A stretch of DNA of 64,000 bases from Burkholderia sp. D-99 (GTDB taxonomy: Bacteria; Pseudomonadota; Gammaproteobacteria; Burkholderiales; Burkholderiaceae). Each line of letters starts with the position of its first letter. Positions within the stretch are counted from its first letter, which is position 1. Under the pieces are notes generated by a model. The model was given only the letters and a program-made list of their open reading frames with translations, ran no database searches and was not told the DNA's origin. The position numbers and the translations under genes were made by a program. Where the stretch lies: the NCBI RefSeq assembly GCF_011605345.1, contig NZ_JAAOXM010000003.1, positions 124,001 through 188,000 of the forward strand, given 5' to 3'. Below, in pieces: positions 26,895 to 34,823 of this stretch.

Positions 26895-29258
26895 ATGAAC
26901 CAGCAAGCAGAACCGTTCCTGAGCACCCTCGACCCGCAAGCCGACGCCGCGCAGGTCCACGTATCGCGCGCGCACGAATCCGCGCACCTGCACGTCAGCG
27001 GGCGTGCCACCTACACCGACGACATCCCGATCGTCGCGGGCACGCTGCACGCGGCGCTCGGCCTGTCGGCGAAGCCGCACGCGAGGATCGTGTCGATGAA
27101 CTTCGACGCGGTGCGCGCGACGCCGGGCGTGGTCGCCGTGTTCACGGCCGACGACATCCCGGGCGTCAACGATTGCGGCCCGATCATCCACGACGACCCG
27201 GTGCTCGCGAAGGGCATCGTGCAGTTCGTCGGCCAGCCGATGTTCATCGTCGTCGCGACGTCGCACGAAACCGCGCGGCTCGCCGCGCGCCGCGCACAGG
27301 TCGACTACGAGGAATTGCCGGCGATCCTCACCGCGCAGGAAGCGCGTGCGGCCGAAACCTACGTGATCCCGCCGCTGAAGCTCGCGCGCGGCGACGCGGC
27401 CGCACGGCTCGCCGTCGCGCCGCACCGCGAGTCGGGCGAAATGCTGCTCGGCGGCCAGGAGCAGTTCTACCTCGAAGGACAGATTTCGTACGCGGTGCCG
27501 AAGGACGACGACGGGATGCACGTGTACTGCTCGACGCAGCACCCGAGCGAGATGCAGCACCTCGTCGCGCACGTGCTCGGCGTCGCGTCGCACAACGTGC
27601 TCGTCGAATGCCGCCGGATGGGCGGCGGGTTCGGCGGCAAGGAATCGCAGTCGGGCCTGTTCGCGTGCTGCGCGGCGCTCGCCGCATGGAAGCTCCTGTG
27701 CCCGGTGAAGCTGCGTCCCGACCGCGACGACGACATGATGATCACCGGCAAGCGGCACGACTTCCATTACCGCTTCGACGTCGGCTACGACGACGACGGC
27801 CGCATCGATGGCGTGGCGCTCGACATGACGTCGCGCTGCGGTTTCTCGGCCGACCTGTCGGGCCCGGTGATGACGCGCGCGGTGTGCCACTTCGACAACG
27901 CGTACTGGCTCGGCGACGTCGACATCGCCGGCTACTGCGGCAAGACCAACACGCAGTCGAACACGGCGTTCCGCGGCTTCGGCGGCCCGCAGGGCGCGTT
28001 CGCGATCGAGTACATCCTCGACGACGTCGCGCGTTCGCTTGACCGCGATCCGCTCGACGTCCGCTACGCGAACCTGTACGGCAAGACCGAACGCAACGTG
28101 ACGCCGTACGGGCAGACCGTCGAGGACAACGTGCTGCAGGAACTGCTCGGCGAACTCGAGGCGACGAGCGACTACCGCGCCCGGCGCGCGGGCGTGCGCG
28201 AATTCAACGCGCGCAACACGGTGCTGAAGAAGGGCATCGCGATCACGCCGGTGAAGTTCGGCATTGCGTTCAACGTCACGCACTTCAACCAGGCCGGCGC
28301 GCTGGTGCACATCTATACCGACGGTTCGGTGCTCGTGAACCACGGCGGCACGGAGATGGGGCAGGGGCTCAACACGAAGGTCGCGCAGGTCGTCGCGCAC
28401 GAACTCGGCATCCGCTTCGGCCGGATCCGCGTGACGGCGACCGACACCAGCAAGGTCGCGAACACGTCCGCGACGGCTGCGTCGACCGGCTCCGACCTGA
28501 ACGGCAAGGCCGCGCAGGATGCGGCGCGCCAGCTGCGCGAGCGGCTCGCGGTGTTCGCGGCGAAGCAGTACGGCGACGGCAAGGTCGATGCGGCCGACGT
28601 GAAGTTCGGCAACGACTTCGTGTGGGTCGGCGGCAATGGCGTGCCGTTCGGCGAAGTGATCGCGAAGGCTTACCTCGCGCGCGTGCAGTTGTGGTCCGAC
28701 GGTTTCTACGCGACGCCCAAGCTGTACTGGGATCAGTCGAAGCTGCAGGGCCGGCCGTTCTACTACTACTCGTACGGCGCGGCTGTGTCGGAAGTCGTGA
28801 TCGACACGCTGACGGGCGAGATGCGCACGCTGCGCGTCGATGCGCTGCACGACGTGGGTGCGTCGCTGAACCCGGCGCTCGACATCGGCCAGGTCGAAGG
28901 CGCGTTCATCCAGGGGATGGGCTGGCTCACGACCGAGGAGCTGTGGTGGAACAAGGGCGGCAAGCTGATGACGCATGCGCCGTCGACGTACAAGATCCCG
29001 ACGGTGAACGACACGCCGCCTGAATTCAACGTGCAGCTGTTCAAGAACCGCAACGTCGAGGACAGCATTCACCGTTCGAAGGCCGTCGGCGAGCCGCCGC
29101 TGTTGCTGCCGTTCTCGGTGTTCTTCGCGGTGCGCGACGCAGTCGCGGCAGTGGGCGATTACCAGGTGAACCCGCCGCTCGACGCGCCGGCCACCGGCGA
29201 GTCGATCCTGCGCGCGGTGAGCGCGGTGCGGGCGGCGCGCGCCGGTCAGGCAGGCTGA
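26895..29258 (+). CDS. xdhB: Xanthine dehydrogenase large subunit (molybdenum)
   Basis: A 787-residue molybdopterin subunit that hydroxylates hypoxanthine to xanthine and xanthine to urate. Features: the N-terminal hammerhead domain (GRATYTDDIPIVAGTLHAALGLS), the glutamine-containing cofactor region GGQEQFYLEGQ, the GGGFGGKESQ loop, the arginine loop NTAFRGFGGPQG, and the C-terminal catalytic glutamate motif KAVGEPPLLLPFSVFFAVRDA. Length is usual. The stop codon falls in the first, partial copy of the downstream tandem repeat. Confidence 0.96.
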   Translation: MNQQAEPFLSTLDPQADAAQVHVSRAHESAHLHVSGRATYTDDIPIVAGTLHAALGLSAKPHARIVSMNFDAVRATPGVVAVFTADDIPGVNDCGPIIHDDPVLAKGIVQFVGQPMFIVVATSHETARLAARRAQVDYEELPAILTAQEARAAETYVIPPLKLARGDAAARLAVAPHRESGEMLLGGQEQFYLEGQISYAVPKDDDGMHVYCSTQHPSEMQHLVAHVLGVASHNVLVECRRMGGGFGGKESQSGLFACCAALAAWKLLCPVKLRPDRDDDMMITGKRHDFHYRFDVGYDDDGRIDGVALDMTSRCGFSADLSGPVMTRAVCHFDNAYWLGDVDIAGYCGKTNTQSNTAFRGFGGPQGAFAIEYILDDVARSLDRDPLDVRYANLYGKTERNVTPYGQTVEDNVLQELLGELEATSDYRARRAGVREFNARNTVLKKGIAITPVKFGIAFNVTHFNQAGALVHIYTDGSVLVNHGGTEMGQGLNTKVAQVVAHELGIRFGRIRVTATDTSKVANTSATAASTGSDLNGKAAQDAARQLRERLAVFAAKQYGDGKVDAADVKFGNDFVWVGGNGVPFGEVIAKAYLARVQLWSDGFYATPKLYWDQSKLQGRPFYYYSYGAAVSEVVIDTLTGEMRTLRVDALHDVGASLNPALDIGQVEGAFIQGMGWLTTEELWWNKGGKLMTHAPSTYKIPTVNDTPPEFNVQLFKNRNVEDSIHRSKAVGEPPLLLPFSVFFAVRDAVAAVGDYQVNPPLDAPATGESILRAVSAVRAARAGQAG

Positions 29259-29510
29259 GATGAAACGGCTCACGCGCTCACTTCGTTCGCTGCTTCCGGT
29301 GACGGCCCGGCGGAGGCTGACATGAAACGACCCCCACGCTCTCGTGGTCCGCTGCTCCCCGTGGGGGCGGTCAGCCTCCTTGGGGCGGCCCGGCGGAGGC
29401 TGACATGAAACGACCCCCACGCTCGCTTCGTTCGCTGCCCCCCGTGGGGGCGGTCAGCTTCCTTGGGGCGGCCCGGCGGAGGCTGACATGAACGGGCCCG
29501 CACGCTCGCT
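29252..29510 (+). repeat. 83-bp tandem repeat between xdhB and xdhC
   Basis: The block GGCCCGGCGGAGGCTGACAT-GAA starts at 29304, 29387 and 29470, exactly 83 bases apart; a shorter, diverged copy (AGGCTGAGATGAAACG) begins at 29252 and contains the xdhB stop. Each full unit holds a ribosome-site-like GGAGG, an ATG seven bases later, and a CCCCCACG ... CGTGGGGG hairpin. The last copy runs into the first codons of xdhC. Similar G/C-rich hairpin repeats are common between genes in Burkholderia. Confidence 0.9.
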
Positions 29511-30105
29511 TCGCACCGCGTCGACCCAGGCGTTCGCGCAGGGCACCGGCCAGCGCAATCGCGCGACCGGCACGCCGGCGCCGATGCACATCGTGCTGTT
29601 CGGCGCCGGGCACGTCGGCCACGCGCTCGTCACGCTGCTCGGCGCGCTGCCGTGCGTCGTGCAGTGGGTCGACACGCGCGACGAGCTGTTCCCGGACGAA
29701 TGTCCGCCGAACGTGCAGCCGGAGCCGACCGACACGCCGGAGGCCGTCGTCGATGCGGCGCCGCCCGGCGCGTACTTCCTCGTGATGACGCACAACCACG
29801 CGCTCGACTTCTCGCTCGCCGCGCAGATCATGCGGCGGCGCGACTATGCGTACTTCGGGATGATCGGCTCGCGCACCAAGCGCGTGAAGTTCGAGCGCCG
29901 GCTTGCCGCGCGCGGCGTCGATCCGGCGCGGCTCGTGGAGATGGTGTGCCCGATCGGCGTCGCGGGCATCGTCGACAAGGCGCCGGGCGCGATTGCGGTG
30001 GCCGTGTGCGCGGAGCTGCTGCAGGCGCGCTCGGGCATGCCGGTGGCCGACGCGAAGGCGGCCGCATCGGGGCGTGCGCGCGACGACGTGTCCTGCACGC
30101 GGTAG
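29488..30105 (+). CDS. xdhC: XdhC-type molybdenum chaperone, N-terminal domain missing
   Basis: A 205-residue protein matching only the C-terminal Rossmann-like half of XdhC: HIVLFGAGHVGHALV near residue 34, FLVMTHNHALDFSLA, FGMIGSRTKRVKFERRL and EMVCPIGVAGIVDKAPGAIAVAVCAELLQAR. XdhC normally has about 300-350 residues, with an N-terminal CoxI domain and a conserved CGG motif, and inserts the sulfurated molybdenum cofactor into XdhB. Here that domain is absent, and the 230 bases upstream hold only tandem repeats. The first dozen codons derive from the repeat, which supplies the GGAGG and ATG. Function may be reduced. Confidence 0.85.
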   Translation: MNGPARSLRTASTQAFAQGTGQRNRATGTPAPMHIVLFGAGHVGHALVTLLGALPCVVQWVDTRDELFPDECPPNVQPEPTDTPEAVVDAAPPGAYFLVMTHNHALDFSLAAQIMRRRDYAYFGMIGSRTKRVKFERRLAARGVDPARLVEMVCPIGVAGIVDKAPGAIAVAVCAELLQARSGMPVADAKAAASGRARDDVSCTR

Positions 30106-30108
30106 CAC

Positions 30109-30138
30109 CGCGCGGCCAGCGCATGGCCGCGCGTTTTT
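30109..30138 (+). terminator. Terminator of the xdh operon
   Basis: A 10-bp perfect stem (30109-30118 with 30124-30133), loop GCGCA, followed by five T. It directly follows the xdhC stop. Confidence 0.88.
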
Positions 30139-30193
30139 GCATACACTGCACGACGACGCGCGGCATCGGGCCGCGCCTTACCGTGCACGCACC

Positions 30194-30595
30194 ATGTCCG
30201 ATCACCAGGTTTATCTCGACATGCTCGCGGCGAGCCTCGTCGCCATCGAGCGCTGGCTGTCCGGCGCCGATACCGGGCCCGAGGCGCTCGACGCGCTGCT
30301 CGCATCGTTCTCCGCCGATTTCACGATGATCCTGACCGACGGCCGCGAGGTCGACCACGACGGTACGCGCGCGCTGTTCGCGAAGCTCGCCGGCGCGAAG
30401 CCGGGGCTGCGCATCACGCTGTCGGAAACCCGCGTGCTCACGGCCGACGCGTCGCATGCGACGCTCACCTATCTCGAAGCGCAGCACGCGGCCTCGGGCG
30501 AGCTGCCCGCGCGACGCGCGACCGCCGTGTTCGAACGCGACGCGGCGGGCGTCGTGCGCTGGACCCATCTGCAGGAAACTTTCTGCACGGCCTGA
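30194..30595 (+). CDS. DUF4440 / NTF2-like small protein
   Basis: A 133-residue protein with the NTF2-like alpha+beta layout: an N-terminal helix (YLDMLAASLVAIERWLSG), then strands such as FTMILTDGREVDHDG, and a closing WTHLQETF. DUF4440 proteins of this size often act as small-molecule binding or isomerase-like domains, and some follow stress genes. No catalytic residues can be assigned. The TGA stop overlaps the first unit of a 9-bp tandem repeat. Confidence 0.7.
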   Translation: MSDHQVYLDMLAASLVAIERWLSGADTGPEALDALLASFSADFTMILTDGREVDHDGTRALFAKLAGAKPGLRITLSETRVLTADASHATLTYLEAQHAASGELPARRATAVFERDAAGVVRWTHLQETFCTA

Positions 30596-30683
30596 GCGAC
30601 CAGAGCGACCAGAGCGACCAGAGCGACCAGAGCGACCAGAGCGACCAGAGCGACCAGAGCGACCAGAGCGATTTGAGCGATTT
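30594..30683. repeat. 9-bp tandem repeat at a stop codon
   Basis: Eight perfect copies of GAGCGACCA (30594-30665) followed by two of GAGCGATTT (30666-30683). The array begins inside the DUF4440 stop codon and ends 18 bases before the stop of the convergent LysR gene at 30702. Loss or gain of units would move the two genes' 3' ends apart without touching coding sequence. Confidence 0.95.
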
Positions 30684-30701
30684 GAGCGGCCGCGCCGCGG
30701 C

Positions 30702-31649
30702 TCAGCGCTTGCGGCCGCGGGCCACCGTCAGCTCGTCGGACACGCTTTGCATCAGCGCGCACAGCCACGCGATGTCGGTCGGGCGGTCGGGCTGCGGATG
30801 CGTGAGCAGGTAGCTCTTGATGCGCGGGAACGGCACGGGCGGCGTGACGACGACGAGCGGCAGCAACTGCGCATAGTGCGTCGCGAAGCGGCGCGTCGTC
30901 GTGAAGATCAGGTCCGACTGCAGCAGCACCTGCGGCACGATTCCGAAGTAAGGCAGCGTCGTCACGATGCGCCGCGTGAGGCGCGCGCGGGCAAGGCCGA
31001 TCTCGATCGCATTGCGCTTGTCGCCGGTGTACGGCGTCGGCGCGACGTGCGCGGCCGACGCGTACGCTTCGCGCGTGAGCGGCACGCGCGCGAGCGGGTG
31101 CGCCTCGCGCATCAGGCACACGATCGTGTCGGAGAACAGGTCCTGGCGCGCGAACTGCGGGTCGGGCTTCGGCCAGTTGCCGATCACGAGATCGAGTGCG
31201 CCCGATTCGAGCGCGCCCGCGTGATCGAGCGCGGGATTCAGCGAATCGATTTCCAGGTGCGCATGCGGCGCCGCGTCGCGAAAGCGCTCGATCAGCGTCG
31301 GCATGAAGAAATCGTTCAGGTAATCGGGCGCGGCGACGCGGAACGTGCGCCGTGCGGACGACGGATCGAAGTCGCCGTGCGGCGTCGCGATGAAGTCGAC
31401 CTCGCGCAGCGCACGCTGCGCGGCTTCGAGCAGCGATGCGCCGTATTCGGTCGGCACCATGCCGGATTTGCCGCGCACGAGGATCGGGTCGTTCAGCGTC
31501 TCGCGCAGCTTGCGCAGCGCGGTGCTGATCGCGGGCTGGGTCTGGTTCAGCCGCAGCGCGGCCTGCGTGACGCTGCGCTCGAGCAGCAGCGTGCGCAGCA
31601 CGCGCACGAGCCAGATATCGAGCGAGGCGGTACGGTCGTCGTCTTCCAT
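30702..31649 (-). CDS. LysR-family transcriptional regulator (NodD/NahR-like)
   Basis: A 315-residue regulator. Residues 8-70 are the LysR helix-turn-helix (LDIWLVRVLRTLLLERSVTQAALRLNQTQPAISTALRKLRETLNDPILVRG); the DPILVRG ending and PTEYG that follows mark the NodD/NahR/PcpR branch, which commonly controls degradation genes with aromatic or acidic effectors. The start shows no good ribosome site. A 31-bp palindrome lies 13 bases upstream and may be its own operator. Behind it on the same strand is a chromene-carboxylate-isomerase-like gene. Confidence 0.85.
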   Translation of the reverse strand: MEDDDRTASLDIWLVRVLRTLLLERSVTQAALRLNQTQPAISTALRKLRETLNDPILVRGKSGMVPTEYGASLLEAAQRALREVDFIATPHGDFDPSSARRTFRVAAPDYLNDFFMPTLIERFRDAAPHAHLEIDSLNPALDHAGALESGALDLVIGNWPKPDPQFARQDLFSDTIVCLMREAHPLARVPLTREAYASAAHVAPTPYTGDKRNAIEIGLARARLTRRIVTTLPYFGIVPQVLLQSDLIFTTTRRFATHYAQLLPLVVVTPPVPFPRIKSYLLTHPQPDRPTDIAWLCALMQSVSDELTVARGRKR

Positions 31650-31661
31650 CGGTGGGGGGGT

Positions 31662-31692
31662 GATTCGGGTGACGCGTAACGTTACCCGAATC
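31662..31692. promoter_or_regulatory. 31-bp palindrome upstream of the LysR gene
   Basis: GATTCGGGT (31662-31670) and ACCCGAATC (31684-31692) are perfect inverted repeats enclosing GTAACGTTAC, itself a 10-bp palindrome (31676-31685). It sits between the isomerase stop and the LysR start. It suits a LysR-type operator (ATTCG-N-CGAAT) or an mRNA hairpin; there is no U-run, so it is not a standard terminator. Confidence 0.5.
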
Positions 31693-31719
31693 GCGCGTTG
31701 GCGTGCGTGATACCGGCCA

Positions 31720-32358
31720 TCACGCACGGCCCTTCGGCAGCGCGCTGATCCGCTTGACCTCGCGCGATTCGAGCCAGTTCGGCGTGCGCGCGCAGTACAG
31801 CACCATCGGCAGCGCATCCTCGCCCCAGAACAGCTGCTGGTTCATCCAGAACGTCGGCACGCCGAACACGCCGAGCGCGATCGCGTCGGCGTTGTTGCGG
31901 GCCAGTTGCGCGGTGGTCTCCTCGAATTCGATCAGCTCGTCGCCGTGACCGACGCCGACACGCTCGCACAGCGCCGCGAAACCTTCCGGCGTCGACGGAT
32001 CGTTGCCGTCGCGCCAGATGAAGCGGAACATCTCCAGCACCGTCGCGATATCGGCGCGCAGCGCGATCGCGAGGCGCAGCACCTTGTCGGACTCGAACGG
32101 GTGCGCGGGCGGCATCTTGAAGCGAATGCCGAGCTGTTCGGCGCGGAACAGCGCGTGACGGTACGTGAACACGCGCTTGGCCGGCACGTCGGCGCTCGGG
32201 CGCTGCCCCCAGTGGCGCTGCAGGTCGAGCAGCGACACGGCGACGGGTTCGAACGGCACGTCCGGCCATTTGTCGTGCTGTTCGAGCAGCAGATACGAGA
32301 ACGGCGACACGAAGTCGAAGAACCAGGCAGGCTGGGCGGTATCGAGGCCGGTTGTCAT
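31720..32358 (-). CDS. 2-hydroxychromene-2-carboxylate isomerase-family protein (DsbA fold)
   Basis: A 212-residue protein of the DsbA-like kappa-class GST family. The start TAQPAWFFDFVSPFSYLLLEQHDKWPDVPFEPVAV has the SPFSY motif in place of a CxxC active site, and later FGVPTFWMNQQLFWGEDALPMV is the conserved cis-proline region. The founding enzyme isomerises 2-hydroxychromene-2-carboxylate in naphthalene breakdown with glutathione; related proteins have other glutathione-linked roles. The chosen ATG has GGAGA upstream. It precedes the LysR gene by 70 bases on the same strand, and the regulator may act on it. Confidence 0.83.
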   Translation of the reverse strand: MTTGLDTAQPAWFFDFVSPFSYLLLEQHDKWPDVPFEPVAVSLLDLQRHWGQRPSADVPAKRVFTYRHALFRAEQLGIRFKMPPAHPFESDKVLRLAIALRADIATVLEMFRFIWRDGNDPSTPEGFAALCERVGVGHGDELIEFEETTAQLARNNADAIALGVFGVPTFWMNQQLFWGEDALPMVLYCARTPNWLESREVKRISALPKGRA

Positions 32359-32452
32359 GTCGTTCTCCAGAGGGTGGGGCGTGCGGCGCCTGGCGGCGGC
32401 CTCCATGTTACGCGGCGGCACGCGCGTGCAGCAATGATCGCGGATCGTCCGC

Positions 32453-33895
32453 TTACGCGGAACCGGGAGTCGCCCGAGGGGGCGTGCCGGCCGGCGGCGC
32501 GGCTTCGGCACGTGCCTGCGGCGGGCCGCCGGCGCCCGGCGGGCTGGCCGGCGTGTCCTGGTCGTGCGCGGTGAGCCGTTCGCGCACGAAGCCGATGTGC
32601 TCGCGCAGCACGTAGAACTGCCCGGCATAGGCGAGCGGCATCTTCATCCGGTTCACGGCTTCCTCGATGTCGTCGAGTTCGTCGAGCAACTGCACGCGCT
32701 CCTCGGCCGTGTGCTCGCCGAGCGCGCTGCGCTCGAGCGCGATCAGCGCGCCGTACCAGCGGTAGATGCGCGAGCGCACGCGCCAGCCGTACAGCGACGG
32801 CACGAGCCGCAGCCCGGGGATCAGCACGACGATCAGCGGCACGACCACGACGAGCAGCCGGTCGACCAGGCTCGCGACCCAGAACGGCAGCCGCCGGTAC
32901 AGGAAGGTCTTGCCCGACTTGTAGTAGCGCGCGGCGTCGTCGGACAGCTGGAACCCGCGCGTGACGGGCGACGGGAATTCGCCCGCGTGCTGCAGGATCG
33001 TCGCGTGGCCGTGCACCTCGCGCGCGGCCTCGATCAGCAGGTCGGACAGCGCGGGGTGCAGCGAGTCGCGTGCAACCAGCTCGATGGTCGGCGCGACGGT
33101 GTGGATGTCGGCGGGTGGCAGGTTCTGGCCGAGATCGTAGACGCCCATCGGCAGCGTGATCGCGGTCAGGTACGGGAAGCGCCGCGCGTACGCCTCGGCC
33201 TGCGTGAACGAATACACGTGCACGCCCGGTGCGCGGAACAGTTTCGCCATCACCGGAATCTGCGTCGAGTCGCCGGACAGGAATGCCGCGTCGATCTTGC
33301 CGTCGAGCAGCGCGGTGGCCGCATCCTCGCCGGCGGTCGGCAGCAGCTCGGTCGAACCGCCCGGCACGATGCCGTTCATCTTCAGCAACGCGAGGCTCAG
33401 TTCGCGTGCGCCGCTGCCTTCCGCGCCGAGCGCGAGCCGCTTGCCCTTGAAGTCGGACAGGCGCGCGACGACCGGGCCGCGATACATGATCGCGAGCGGC
33501 ACGTAGCCGATGCTGCCGAGCGACACGAGGTGTTCGTCGCGCTCCTTCGGGCCGATGCCGCTCTGCACGAAGCCGACGTCGACCGGCGCGTCCGGGTTCG
33601 ACAGCCGCGCGAGGTTCTGGGCGGACCCTTCGGACGACTGGACGTCGAGCGTGACGCCGTTCTTCGCGAGGATCGTCTTGTATTTCTGCGCGGCGTTCCA
33701 GTACGTGCTGCCGGGCGGCCCGGACGAGATCACGAGCGTGGACGGCGGGGCCGGCTGGATCAGCTTGACCGCGAACCAGACGGCCGCGGCGGCGAGCAGC
33801 ACCGTGGGGCCGATCGACAGCGCGAGGTCGCGCCACGACACCGCGACAAAGCGGGCGAGGATGCGGCGAGGCGGGCGAGGGCGGTCTGGCTTCAT
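32453..33895 (-). CDS. TAXI-family TRAP transporter solute-binding protein, membrane-anchored
   Basis: A 480-residue protein. An N-terminal membrane helix (about 27-50, LALSIGPTVLLAAAAVWFAVKLI) precedes the TAXI domain: STLVISSGPPGSTYWNAAQKYKTILAKNG, then SEGSAQNLARL and VDVGFVQSG. After about residue 340 comes a second membrane helix (LLVVVVPLIVVLIPGLRLV) and a Pro/Ala-rich tail. TAXI proteins normally deliver organic acids to a TRAP permease; no permease gene is adjacent. The second helix and tail make this an unusual, membrane-tethered version. Solute unknown. Confidence 0.85.
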   Translation of the reverse strand: MKPDRPRPPRRILARFVAVSWRDLALSIGPTVLLAAAAVWFAVKLIQPAPPSTLVISSGPPGSTYWNAAQKYKTILAKNGVTLDVQSSEGSAQNLARLSNPDAPVDVGFVQSGIGPKERDEHLVSLGSIGYVPLAIMYRGPVVARLSDFKGKRLALGAEGSGARELSLALLKMNGIVPGGSTELLPTAGEDAATALLDGKIDAAFLSGDSTQIPVMAKLFRAPGVHVYSFTQAEAYARRFPYLTAITLPMGVYDLGQNLPPADIHTVAPTIELVARDSLHPALSDLLIEAAREVHGHATILQHAGEFPSPVTRGFQLSDDAARYYKSGKTFLYRRLPFWVASLVDRLLVVVVPLIVVLIPGLRLVPSLYGWRVRSRIYRWYGALIALERSALGEHTAEERVQLLDELDDIEEAVNRMKMPLAYAGQFYVLREHIGFVRERLTAHDQDTPASPPGAGGPPQARAEAAPPAGTPPRATPGSA

Positions 33896-34319
33896 GGGGG
33901 CGGTGGATGACGCTGGCGTGACGTATCGGTGACGTATCGGCGCGGACGATGTGGATGCTCGCGGCGATGGTACCCGGTTTCGTCGTGCGTGCGCGAGTGG
34001 GGCGCGGCTGCGCGGCGACAGCGGCGGGGGCCGCCGCGTCAAAAGCTTTGCGCTTCCGCGGGCGCTGGATTACATTGTGCGACGCAGCCGCGCCCGATTC
34101 GCGCGCGACCCGGCACGCAATCAGACCGGGCGCGTCCGGCCGGCGGCTGTCCGGCCCGGCCGGCCCGCTTTTCGCGTGCGCCGGCCGCCAGCCCGTCTCG
34201 CCTCTCTCGTATCGCCGTGGAAAACACCGGCTGTCCCGCCCGTTCGCGCGTGGGCCGGCTGTTTTTGGGGGTATCCGGCCGTACTGTGCACGGCCGTTCC
34301 GGAGTGATAAGGAGATAGC
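33896..34319. other. Intergenic region upstream of the BON gene
   Basis: 424 bases between divergent starts. G/C-rich, with several small dyads in 34130-34180 but no terminator with a T-run and no recognised operator. It should contain both promoters. A strong AAGGAGA ribosome site lies before the BON gene. Confidence 0.4.
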
Positions 34320-34685
34320 ATGAAGTCGATCGTGTTGAGAGCGTTGGGCGTCGCCGCCGTGGCGGCCTGTCTGTCGGGCAGCGTGTATGCGCAGTCGAGC
34401 GACGCAGCGGCAACGGAAGCGCCCGCGGCCGCGACCAGCGCGCCGAAGGCCGCCGCGAAAACCGCGAAGAAGGCGAACCGCAAGCTCGGCTACGCGGTGC
34501 GCAAGGCGATTTCGAAGGAATCGGGCGAGAACGTGTCGAACCTCGTCGTGCGCTCGAAGGGCGGCGCGATCACGCTGGAAGGCACGATGCCGGCCCAGGA
34601 CCAGATCGACAAGGCTGAAGCCGCGGCGAAGGGCGTGAAGGGCGTGACGTCGGTCACGAACAAGCTGACGGTTCAGCAGCAGTGA
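34320..34685 (+). CDS. BON-domain periplasmic protein
   Basis: A 121-residue exported protein. A signal peptide is evident (MKSIVLRALGVAAVAACLSGSVYAQ, cleaved near residue 24). A linker of Ala/Lys repeats (30-60) leads to one BON domain (about 65-118: LGYAVRKAISKESGENVSNLVVRSKGGAITLEGTMP and KGVTSVTNKLTVQQQ). BON proteins such as OsmY and YraP bind phospholipid membranes and help keep the envelope intact under osmotic stress. Strong AAGGAGA ribosome site. Ends at a terminator hairpin. Confidence 0.9.
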   Translation: MKSIVLRALGVAAVAACLSGSVYAQSSDAAATEAPAAATSAPKAAAKTAKKANRKLGYAVRKAISKESGENVSNLVVRSKGGAITLEGTMPAQDQIDKAEAAAKGVKGVTSVTNKLTVQQQ

Positions 34686-34729
34686 TGCCGGGCGGCGGCG
34701 CGCGAGCGCCGCGTGCGCCCGTTTCCAGG

Positions 34730-34756
34730 CGGGCCCCGGCATGCCGGGGCCCGTTT
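34730..34756 (+). terminator. Terminator after the BON gene
   Basis: A perfect 24-base palindrome (34730-34753; the arms can form an 11-bp G/C stem), then TTT. The T-run is short, so read-through into the next gene is possible. Confidence 0.6.
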
Positions 34757-34823
34757 GCGCTTCAGAGGCCGCAAGCCGCGCGCGACGCGGCGGCGGACCG
34801 ATAACGAAATCGAGAGGGCGGCG

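Noticed and set aside
26715..29420. A 901-codon minus-strand frame opposite xdhB
   Set aside because: xdhB on the plus strand has all family motifs. The antisense frame is an artefact of third-position G/C.
29252..29487. Possible CRISPR array at the 83-bp repeats
   Set aside because: Units are directly tandem with no variable spacers, and no cas gene is present.
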